Shown: positions 11,176 through 22,000 of the stretch, piece by piece
Layout of the letters: each line of letters starts with the position of its first letter
Numbering within the stretch: position 1 is the stretch's first letter
NCBI GenBank assembly: GCA_017506865.1
Contig: JAFCMP010000187.1
Location: 33,673 to 97,672 of the forward strand
Length of the DNA stretch: 64,000 nucleotides
From: Tribonema minus
Lineage: Eukaryota; Sar; Xanthophyceae; Tribonematales; Tribonemataceae
Reading direction: 5' to 3'
Made by a program: the position numbers and the translations under genes
Notes under the pieces: model-generated
The model's database searches: none
What the model saw: only the letters and a program-made list of their open reading frames with translations
Told to the model about the DNA's origin: nothing

Positions 11176-12649
11176 ATCTGACAAACACTGTCCCTCGCCC
11201 AAATCGCTGCTACTGTTGTCGTGATTACACTTGGTGAAAGTCTCGTGGACACATCGTAGCAGTTCGTGGATTCTTGGTGGTTTGGGTCCACATTTGTGGT
11301 GAGCTGTTCTGTTTTTCAGTTGAGTATCGCAGGAATGTTGTCTTCAGCCCACAACTCTTTTACCGCTGAAGAAACTGAAGTTGTGTAACAATTCGTGCGT
11401 TCAGCTGATCGACTTGTGAAATGAAGAGCATGTGGGTTCAGTAGTTGTTTGCTAAATGAGTAGCGGAAATGATGACAACTGCCAGCAAAGGATGAGGTAG
11501 GCTTATTGTAGGTTTGCCGCATCAGTCTGAAACCAAACCAAATGCAATTGACGCCACGTATATGTCAGCGTCAGCCTAAGCCCAGTATCAAAGTTTTCTT
11601 TTGGTTTGGCTTGCAAACATGGTGCTCAGGACTGGCGGCAATACTGGGGAGCGTCGTTTCTCACTCAACACGCTTTGCCTCGTTAGAAGGCTTCGCCACT
11701 TTCTGTGCTATGCTCACTGAGCGAGGGTTGTCATCATCGGACAGCAGGTGCAGTCGCGGTGGTCAGTAAAAGAGGCCGACATGATTGATGACTGCAACTG
11801 TAATATTTGAGCCTCTGCGGGGCAGTCAAAGTGAATGATCGCCTCTTTGGGATGCAGCTGAGCTAACAGAGAACTCCACATTGAGCACAAGGCTTCAATG
11901 CTGTGCTCACTGCATGTGTATTGTGCGCACATGTGTGTCTGTCATCTAACGCTAGGTCGCTGTAAGCCACACAGCCGCATCCCACAATGACTCTAACTCC
12001 TATATACAATATTTTTCAGCGTGCGGCATCATAGCTGCTGATTGGCGCTCTTTTTGCAGCACTTCCCCCCCCTACTCAGTGGCTTTGATGTGCAATTCCT
12101 TTCTTCAAGCTTGAGTTTCTGTGTTGGCGCTGATTTTGCCGTGAATTTTACTACATGAAGCATGGGCAAACCCACACGACTTAGATTATTCATGTTGCTT
12201 TGCACCGCTCATGCGCATGGCTGTTTTTGGCCTGTGCTTTGTGCTGCTGGGCGTCCAGACGCCTTTTGTGAAAGCAACACAAGTTTGAGTTCACTTGAGG
12301 ATGTCGTCCAACAATCAAAACGAGGGTTGAGTTGTGGTTTACTGCTGCTCCAAGACTACAAGAAGCCCCCACCTTACATGTTGCCCAAACGGTCATCTCC
12401 AGCATGTTTTGTTTGATTATTAGACCATTCGAACTCCTTTGCTCACTCAAGGCAAGGCGCCAAAGCGCCATAAGGCACGCAAGTCACCGAACTTTCAGAA
12501 GCCAAAATCTAGGCCACGGATGGTGCACCCTCTTGCGTGAAGCGTGAAGTGAACGCTAGCTTGTATTGCAGAGCCACATTGCTCAAAAGTGATGCCGTAT
12601 CTTCTCACAGTTGACGGCTTGTCTGCACTTTTTTGTTCCGTGCCCGTCA
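11176..12649. other. Probable intron or intergenic
   Basis: No supported exon. Small frames at 11542-11769 and 12162-12416 have no coherent composition. The 3' end carries the acceptor (cccgtcag) of the first clear kinase exon. Confidence 0.4.
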
Positions 12650-14272
12650 GGCATCATCCAGCGTTTCACGCAGCTGCTGCAACAGACACACATCAGCAGG
12701 CCGAACGCCCGAGTGCTGGACCTTATTCAGCGCCGTTTCTCGAGTCGGCTCATAACAGCGGCTACTCCCGAACAGGCGTTTTCCCTGTACACAGACGCAC
12801 AACTGCTGCCCGGTACTTCCACATCTTACATCTTATTTGAGGACTACAGCCTGCAACTGAATGGGCCGTTTTCAGAGGAGCTGCCAGCATGCATCCTGAC
12901 GGCAACAGACATGGCAGGGAGACCCTGTATCGTCAAGCTTCTTGGGAGGTCCGAGAGCACATCGTTGCCATCAACAGGGCGCCAAACGGAAGCAGATGTG
13001 TGCACGCAGTTGCAGTTGGCAGAGGCTAATCTTGCAGGCATTCCTGTAGTGCACGCGACGCTGCTGGAAGTGGCTCTTCAAGGCTTGGAGCAGCACATGC
13101 AGGCCACAAAAAAGCACGGGCCTGGTGTTTACCGGGCCTTGCTCATGCCGCGTTATGCCTGCGTGGTCAGCGATCAACCGCAGCTTACACAACAGGCAAT
13201 TCTACGCGGTGCTGAACGGCTTGTGGAAGCTATCAAGTACATCCACGGCAAGGACTACGTGCACATGGACGTCAAGGTGAGGGGTGCTTTATCTGTCGTT
13301 GCAACAAAAGGAGCACATAAACATTTCGAGCATTGGTGCAAAGTCGCCATATGCTACCACCAGAAATGCATTACCATGAACTGTGCAAAGGCTCGTGCAG
13401 TTGAAATGGTGCACCTCAACAATCATGCTGCGAAGGATCCCTCTGGAGTGCAACTAGTGCGGTGACTTACATGTGCCGACGACAGGCACTGTGTCAGGGT
13501 TCAGCACCAAGAGTGCAGCGTGTTTGATATCCCTCAGCTCACATCCTTCAGCAGCCCTCAGGTTGTGCGCGGCATTAGCTTGACTCATGGCGGGTAGACA
13601 GCGGCGTGCTGGCCACAATGCTGTGCTGGATTGCCTGGACGTCGAATAAAGGCTCGTGCATGTTTGCCTTTGAATTCATATTGCTTCTGGAATTCACTTG
13701 CAGCACCGATTATCATAGGCAATTAGTCTGCTGCTTGCTTCATTGATGCTGCAAGCTTAAGGTCATGCAGGCGCTGATATCATGGTTATCTTTCTCTTCT
13801 GTTTGACCCAACATGTGAATGTGCAGGCGTCCAACGTCTTTGTGGACGCAGATGGGCGCTGGTTTCTTGGGGACTTTGGGGCCACGTTGCCTGCAGGCGA
13901 CCTCGTCTTTGCGTATACGGAGTGGTTCCATCGCGACAGAACGCTCAAGGGCCGGCCTGCGCAAGTCGCATTTGACTGGTATATGCTAGCTGTGATGCTC
14001 ACAGCAGAGCTGCACAAGAAGGATTGGAAGGAGAAGTTGCTGGCCGGTGACCGTGTCAGTGACAGCAAGCTGCGTGCAGCTGCCGCTGTTGCAACACTGG
14101 AGCCTTTGCGCGAGATCCTCAAACTAGCAATGAAGGACGGGCAAGTAAGTGGCGTAGCGCCCGCTTGAAACTGGCCCTGCACTTGTCAATGTCAATGACC
14201 TACATATCTGCTCAGGTGGTTCGTGCGCGCCTCTTCATGCCCCTCATGACCTCTGCTGTTGATGGCTTATAA
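12650..14272 (+). CDS. Protein-kinase-like gene (kinase 1), three clear exons
   Basis: Exons 12650-13275, 13827-14143 and 14216-14272 join in frame at phase 0 through GTGAGG/GTAAGT donors and gcag/tcag acceptors; TAA ends at 14272. The first exon gives an N-lobe with a beta3-type lysine (GRPCIVKLLG), a possible helix-C Glu (TEADVC) and a hinge-like LLMPRYACVV, and ends KYIHGKDYVHMDVK. The second supplies ASNVF, the metal-binding DFG (WFLGDFGA) and a helix-F Asp (AFDWYMLAVML). The catalytic loop is therefore H-M-D-V-K-A-S-N, with HRD changed to HMD but Asp, Lys and Asn kept. An active Ser/Thr-type kinase is plausible; substrate and family are unknown. Upstream exons are needed for the N-terminus; candidates are 7797-7998, 9169-9219 and 10883-10939. 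Confidence 0.8.
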
Positions 14273-15118
14273 TGTGCGTGGCGCGAGGGCCTGTAGAAGT
14301 CTTGGTGTGTGTTCAGTGTTGTGTTTCACGTCATTTGTGGCATTTTGAAGCATGTATGTACCGCAATCGAAGCAATTGGATTTTGGAGAATGTACAAGTA
14401 TGTGTGTGCACTCGCGACGACACATTGGCGCTGTGCTCACACTGAGTCCTTGACACAGCTGGCGGAAGGTGTGCGCATGGATTCACTTGAATCGATGCCT
14501 TCACGTGGCGGATATAGTGACACCGCCTCAACAGCTTTGCCGGTGCACTGTATATAGCAGTGGATACAAGAAGATGCTACGGCATACATTGCAAGCTGGA
14601 CACAATCATTGTCATATGCTGGCAGCAGTAACAACAAGGAGTGCCGCAACATGCATGGCAAGGCAAGTGCCACTGGTGCCAGTGCGACAAGACAAGAGCA
14701 ATACCAGCTGTTGTCTCCATTGTCACAATGCATAGCGCTGTGGCAAATATTCTCTGTCGCCGGTGTTTCAATCTGGTTAGCCATCGAGTTCCGGGCATGG
14801 TTACAAATCTGCTACACTACTGCTTGACGCATGTCGGCACCTATGCATTCGGCATTCTGTCGTGCGCATGCAGCAATGCATGTGACTGTGGAAGCATAAA
14901 ATGTTGTAACGCTTTTTTCCAACAGCAAAAACAAAGCAGGCAAACACACAAAATGCGGTGGGGCGCACACACACGGCACATTGGCACAACACATTGCTAA
15001 TTGAAAGTGACTGCAACACCACTACGCTAGCATTGGGCACTGGCGAGCCCCACAGCTGGTGCTACAGCTGGCTGCACAACAGCATTACGTGGCGCAGTCT
15101 GGCGGTCAACGTTAAAAT
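14273..15118. other. Intergenic, nothing supported
   Basis: Overlapping short frames lie on both strands without domain or splice support. No RNA gene or strong repeat was recognised. Confidence 0.5.
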
Positions 15119-15945
15119 CTAGCGTTCGCTGACAAAGTCCCCAAATCCGCTCCTGAATGATACGCACTCTGTATAACGACCCTCGCGGCAAGCTACGCAA
15201 TAGCAAGAGGCCTGGCGTACGATCAACGGGTATCTAGTGGGATCAGGACGCCGTTGCGCTTTCCGAGCAGCGGGGCCGCCCTTGAGCTGATTTGCCGACA
15301 TTGTGCCTCCGATTCCAGCCCCAGAGCCATCAGTCCTCGTCACTCCCCCTGCCTCCCATGGATAATCTCAAAACTCTTAATCCTGTAGGGAGTCCAATTG
15401 ACTAGGAACTCCTTCCGCCTCGCTATGCCCTCTGCATCATCAGCAGGTGCCGTCAGCTGCTGCTTGAGATAAGCGGCTGCCGTTTGTGCGTTGGTGATGC
15501 GCACGCCGGCCCGCTCCCCGAGTCGCAGCTTCTTTTTGACGACAGCACCAATGCCATCGTGTGGACCTGAGGCAGACAGACAGGACCGCGCAGAGAAATG
15601 GGTGGCAGGCTTCGTTATCAAAAAGGATGAACCACCAGCATACATCTGCAAGTAACGCGGGAGGCTGGCACAAATGCACATGAACGTGAAATGCGTGGCT
15701 AGAATGAGTAAACCTGATGCCAACAGCCTGCTGTACCCACGCAGACAAATCACCATGGTGTCCGTACAGTTTTAGTGCGGCTGCCAATTGCACATGCACT
15801 TGACAATGGTTTCATCATAAATAATACAGTGACTCACCTTTGCCGTGCGCAGTGGGGAAGAAGTTGTGCTCGAAGGTCAGGCCCCTCGCAGCCTAGCTCC
15901 TCAGCGGCTGCGGCGACAAACTTGAAGTTTCTCTTGCCCTTGTAC
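15119..15945 (-). pseudogene. 3' part of a transposase-like gene split by LINE-A
   Basis: Reading from the LINE-A 3' border, the minus strand continues the interrupted gene: KGKRNFKFVAAAAEELGCEG, then after an apparent one-base frame change near 15880-15886 NFFPTAHGKG. An intron follows (GTGAGT donor at 15837, cctcag acceptor before 15566), then PHDGIGAVVKKKLRLGERAG and a segment ending FEIIHGRQGE with TGA at 15340. A second frame, 15343-15119, carries VRQASCYCVACREG, so another one-base change is likely. Known from memory: HGKGPxDGxG together with WTDGCxxQY occurs in long, probably transposase-derived proteins of algae and other eukaryotes. I cannot name the superfamily. The gene cannot be functional as it stands. 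Confidence 0.65.
15941..15945. repeat. 5 bp target-site duplication, LINE-A copy 1 (3' side)
   Basis: tgtac here and at 25240-25244 bracket LINE-A copy 1. Removing the element with one tgtac leaves the transposase-like reading frame continuous (WTDGCAKQY then KGKRNF), which supports this as the target site. Confidence 0.6.
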
Positions 15946-16023
15946 GTATGGACTTGTATTTATAAAGGCCCAAGGGAGGCCGGGTTGCCTATGCAATCGA
16001 AAAGCTTGCGTCAACGCAGCAGC

Positions 16024-19000
16024 CTAGTCTGCGCTGTGCCCTAGGAGTTTGGATACCGGCGCCGCAACACAGCCCAGCATTCGCGCTCCACGTGTGTATG
16101 CCATGACGCGCTCCGCCAACTCCCGCGCCAGCGATATGCTCAGCTCAATGTGGATCTGACGCTTAGCTAACCCGGCCTTGCGTAACACATCTGCCTTCCC
16201 CCCCCCTGAGCACAGTGCTGAGTGCATTGCCAACTCCTTAACAAAAAGGCTTGTCTGCTTGCCCAGCCGTCCGTACGACTCCTGCACGAATGGCACAAAA
16301 GCCCAAGATGACGTCAAGGTGCCGGTGTGGTGCTTGACCTTCGCGTCCTCCCCCACCCCAGCAGCATAGCCGTCCGTGTTCGAGGCATTTGTTTTGCCTG
16401 TCAGGTACGAGCTCGCTGTGGGTGCGCGCACACTTGTGTCTAGCACTATTCCCTTGTTACGGTATGCACTGCTAAAGTGCAGACACCCTGGGTCAATGAC
16501 TGTGTCCGCCCGATACCCCGGTACCTTGAAGACGCTAGCGTCCTCATTGCGGACAATAGAGACATGGTGCTGTCTCAAGATGCGCTGTAGGCACCGCTTT
16601 TGGGCAGTGTGTGTCGCGTTGTGCCCCCGTATGTGCTGGCTGGGGCAGCTGATCGCATGCGTGGAGGTGGGGCTCACGTCACTGCACCGCCATGGGCACA
16701 CCTCGCCCTGTATGCCCCACCCGTCTATAAAGATCGCAACCATAATCATCGTGGCTGCTGCCATACTGGACATGGGCGCCGCACCCGGGCGGTCATTGGC
16801 AGCGGGTGGCACGCTCATCCACGCCATTGCCCCGGACGCACGCTGGCTGCGCAGCTGCGCCAGGACCCGCGCGCTAGCCTGTTGGCGGCGGCGGCTGGTG
16901 TCACGCAAGTCACCAATAAGTGTAGCCTGCGTCGGCTTGCCCACGGCACCAGCCGAGGCAGCCTCTAGGTCCTCCACCAGGCAGTCCTCGTATTGACGTC
17001 GAAGAACATTTGAAAGGCCGGCTTGTAGTCCGTGCGTGAAGTGACCGCGCCGGCGGCGGGGCACTACCTTTCTGCAGATCTCGTCAGCATAGGCCTCCCA
17101 GTCGTCGTCGTCGTCCTCCTGCCCGCCGCTGCAGCTGCTTTCTTCCGCGCTAGTTTGTGTTTTAGCGGGCGTGGAAGAGGCAGCCGCGGCAGCGGCTTGA
17201 GGGCCAGGTACGGTCGCCGCCGCAGCGGCCGCCTCGGCGCCAGGCACAATGCCGTGGGTGTGTGGGGCTGGCTCAGTGGTCCCCGTCTCCGTGACGGCAG
17301 TTGCGGCGTAGATCGCTTGCACCGCAGTGGGGAGCGTCGACGCTGCGGCCGTTGTATCCGCTGCCCACCGTAGCAACGATGCTGGGAGCTGCTCGGCCAC
17401 AGCTGTGCGTGATTTTTCGCCGCCATCAGCTGTCAGCGCTCGCGTAGAGCGTCGCACGGCCTCGATGATTGGCGGCAGTCCCTGGTCCTCGCGTATTGCG
17501 CATGAGTGCTGCGCGAACCAGGTGACTGCGCCGTGTTCGTCAGTGCCGAGCCTCAGGGCCCCTGCTGCCACAGTGGCATGAATTATTGCAGGCCGCAGTG
17601 TTGTGCATGCCTGGGCCGTGTATGCGGCTGGTGCCAGTAGCCCCAAAAGCGGCATGCCCAGACCGCCTCGTCGCTCCGGCAACCGTGACGCCCGCAGTGG
17701 CACTGCGATGTCCGTGAGTTCTGGCGGGCCCAAGCGCGGCAATACCAGCACGCTGCCACTGCTGGCTACCTCATTGTCACCAGCAGTGCAGGCGGCCAGC
17801 AGGTGTGACTTCATGACTGCCGCGGTAGCGCAGCCGTGCAGGTGCAGCATGCGTTCAAGCGTCCATGCACAGAACCCGTCAAATGCGTGCAGCCATGTCT
17901 CACTCAAAGCCGTGTCAACGACCCGAGCTAAGAAGCCCATGCGCTTTGTCAGTGACCTGCGCAGAATGAATTGTGCTGCCTGTAGGTGATGCCGCGCCAT
18001 CCCAGCTAGCTGCCACGACAATCGCCATGTCCCTGCGTCAACAAGATGCTTGCTCATGGCAGCATGCACATAGGCTGGGTGCCCTACCGGTACCCCGACC
18101 GACGTAAAGCCCTGACTGGATTCTGGCATGGTGGCGTCCACAAACGGTATGTCAAGGGCGCGCAGGCGTGCTCTGGCCGCTTCATCAAACACTGTGCCGC
18201 GCATGGCAATGGCCAGCGACTTGTCTGGTCGAACGCGTAGGCCCCCTGCCGCAAGCCGACGGATCACCTCTGCCACCCCAGCGGCCGCTGCATCGTCGAA
18301 GTAGGCAGCTTGCAGCACGTTGAGGTCATCCAGGAAAGCGCAGTGCGGGGCTGGCGGTTCCGCTGTGCTGTGGCCGTAGGCCGGCATACTGCCGGGCGTC
18401 GCACTCACTCCATCAGGGTAGAAGAGTAGGAATGCCGCTGCCACTGCAAAGTACAGCGGCCCTAGAGGGTCCCCTTGCTGGCACCCTAGGTGGGAGCAGA
18501 TAATGCGAGCTTCACCGTTCACCTCCACTCGCATCTCTGGGGCAGTGTCACCACAGTATACGGACTCAAAGTGCGGGAGCAGCTCCGGACAGAAGAGCAT
18601 AAGTCCCCGCACAATGGCGGCGCGATCCACACTGTTAAATGCGTTCTCACAGTCCAGCTGGATTGTGGTGCCATACAGCTCGTGCCACACGCGCGCGCAC
18701 GCTGCCACATGCTCGACGCCAGACCGGTATCCTACGCCAAACTGCGACATGGAGGCCAGCAGCCCCGATATTTTGCCCTTGACACCCCGTGCCGCTGTGG
18801 ACCCGAGGAGTCTGCGCCAGACACTGGAGCAGGCGATCGGACGCCGCTTCTGTCCTATGCCTGAGAGGGCCGCGGCGCGGAGAAGCCGTTGCGATTGCTC
18901 CGGCAGCAGTTCGGGCTCAACAAGCAGCGTCGTGAACACCTTGGCCAGGTGATGGGCGAATGCCGGTTCCATCACATCCGATTCTGAATCACCAGCTAGT

Positions 19001-22000
19001 CCTGGCGAGGCACTGCCCACGGGGCGGGTGGCTGCTTTCACTGGTGCACCAGGCCCAGCGGCCATCAAGAGGTGTTCATAGCGTAGGCCGTCCAGCCCTC
19101 CTGCCTTCCCCGCCCCTGCTGCGGACAAGGTCGACAGTATGTCTGTCGCCTCCACCTCGAGGCGCCGTCCGGCTGCGCTGGCAGCATCCTCAGGCCTATC
19201 GCTGCGATCATGCGCCTGACCCGATTCGAAGACGGGACTGCCGCTGCCAGCGGGCCCGGCGGTCGTTGCCACCCCTGCGCCGTGCAAGCAGTGCCGCCGG
19301 GCGTCGCGTACCAGGCCGCGCACTTGCTCCATTGGCGTATCGACTACCCCGGGCCGGGTGCCAGTTTCAGGGTGCTTTGCTGCCAGCACCTGTGCCGTGA
19401 CCTCGTCTGCTGGGGCGCATGCTTCACGCGCCTCTAGTCGTGCGGCAGCCAGGCCTACCCCCCGTCGCTTGCCTGAGAGGGCAGCGCATGCTGTTTGCTG
19501 CCTGGAGTCAGCCTCCGTCCAGTCGGCATCGAAGTTCGTTTGTGCCGACGCCGTAGCTGCGTTGTTTGGTTTGGGGGCCCGCAGCGCCGCTGCTGCTGAC
19601 AGCGTCTTTCTCAGTAGCTCCGCAAAGTCGCCAGACAGCAACGCTGCCAGCCGGGCCGCAGGCGGCATACCGGTTCCCTCCGGTTGCCTACCAAAGGCCA
19701 TTGCTGCTAGCAGGTGCAGCAGCCTGTAGCCGCGCTGCACTAGAGTCTGAGAAACCTGATGAGCAAACGCCCCGGCACCATGGTGGAGGCGCACCCGTGC
19801 CGCCTCACGTGCACTGTCTGTGGCGTCCGCCAGTAGTCGTGTGGCGTGCTCCACTAGCCGTGCCCACTGGGTGCACTGCAGCTGAGTGCGGAAGGGGTTG
19901 GCAGTCGTGGTGAACCGTAGCAGCAGTAGATCCGCCTCATTGGTCTGGTCAAGTGCGTGGACGACCGAGGGCGTCGAGAGGTCCCAAGCCAGGGATGCTC
20001 GTGACTGGGGCTTTGAGGGCCTGCCACTGGTGGTGGTGGTCGGGGGGGGCGGTGACGCGGCATCGTCCGGCGGGTCCAAGTCCATGTCCGCCCATCCCAC
20101 GGCCGTCCCGTGGGGGGGGCTGCTGTCCTGCAGCCTTAGGCTGTTAGACTGAGTGCGGCTGCCGGCGCTGCCAGGCGGTGCTGCAGCAGCTGCCGTTCGG
20201 CGCCGGCGTTGCGCGCCGGTTGCCGTGGCCGCCGGGCGTTTCTTGCTGGACTTTGAGTTGGCAGCGCCACTAGCCGGCACCGCCGGTGGCTTTGGAGGTG
20301 TCGCTGCGGCAGCCCCCGCCGCCGCGGCCGCGCCGTCGCTACCCGCACCCCCGCCCTCGGACTGGCCCGGGGGTACTGCCGGGCGTGCGCGCGTGGGGGC
20401 GCTTCCATTCCGTCGACACGTGTGGCATGGCGAGGTCAGCGCGCATTGCCTCTGCCCCGCGCTGGCTGACATATGGACCAGACCGCAGGCACCTGTGCAT
20501 GCACTCAGCTTCCTTACCGCCCGTAGGAAGTCTTCTGCCGTGCAACCATACATGGTGCTCATCTCCTGCACACGCTTGGCATGGTGTGCCCCAGTGTTGC
20601 AGGTACTGCTGCCTGAAGGGGCACGGTCACCGGATGGGTCGTGATCAACCTGCTGCCGGATGCCCTTGGCGTATGCTGCCGCCAGATTTTGCTGACAGTG
20701 TGATGTGCTCGCCTCAGGGTTCAGCATCGACCTCGTGCAGCTACCACCGTTGAAGTGGGCCACTACCGGTGCCATGCGGCTCGCAGCTGACAGTTTGCCT
20801 CGCTGTTTGCTGTCCTCTTTCTGACCAAGCTGCCAAAATGCCAGTGTGCATAAAGGACACCTCAGTGGCTCAGGCTGCTGTGGCAACTGCAGCGCAGTAC
20901 GGGGCTGTGTCCGACTCGGAGCCGTGATGTGGGTGCTGTTAGCTTGAGTGGTCGCCGACGCTGTCATAGTGGTTGGCAAGGGCGGAGCTGCCGCAGGGGC
21001 GACAAGCAGTTCAAAGTGTCCCACATTTGTATATAGCCCAGGCGGCGTCCACAGCACATCCAGATGGCAGTCAGGCTGAGCTGGAGTTGCCGGTGCGAAT
21101 ACCGCTGGCAGCCCCATCAGTTGTGCCAGCACCAGCCCTGTTGATTTTTGCGTGCTGCCAGTGGCCTGAGGCTCGGCCTGCCACACCGTCACCGAGACCG
21201 CGTAGACCGCTGCAACAATGGCCCACACAGACAAACCGAGGGGCCGTCCCCACACGCCCTCTTCCTGTAGGCGTTGCAGCAGGAGCGTGTGCCCGCTGTC
21301 CGCGCTGTCCGTTTCATTTGTGCCGTACTCGATTGCGAGGCAGCGAGCGCGTGTCCCGTACGTGTCGAATTGTTCACGTGTACACGCAGGTTGGGCTGCT
21401 GCATGCGCGGTCAGTTGACGCATCGATGACATGCTGGCCCCTTGTTTGCCCGCCCCCTGCGTGACGTATGCCACCATCCCGTCCAGCAGTGCCTCTCGCA
21501 TGGCAATCACCAGTGCTGGGGCCGGCAGTCCGTGCTCAACTGCGACGCTGTCTATGCCGTGTAGAGCTGTATGAATCAGGCAGTTGCCGTTGCCCACGTT
21601 GCTCACGGGGCGAAGCTCCCCACCACGTGCTAGCGTCGCTGTGTTTTCCCCAAGCGCCTGTTTGTGGAGTGCCTGCAGGCCCGTGTGCCAAGTGGAAAAA
21701 CCATAGTTGGTGGCTTTTGCCAGCGCGTCTTGCTGCTCCTCCACGGTGACTGTATGGCACACGGTTGAGGGTATCCGGGTCGCCACCGTCACGGTGGTGA
21801 CCTTCGCCGGCCCGGATATTGGTGCTGAGGGGGCAGAGGCACCGCCCCTCGGCGGTGTGGTGGCTGGTGCCAGGGGTGCACGAGAATTGTCGCACTGGGC
21901 CTGTCGCTCCTGCGTCCGCCGTCTGTGTTTACCTCTGCGTCGACTGCGCTTTCCACTGGCAACCATAGCCGTGACAGGTGCTGTCTCGGTCATTGTTGCG

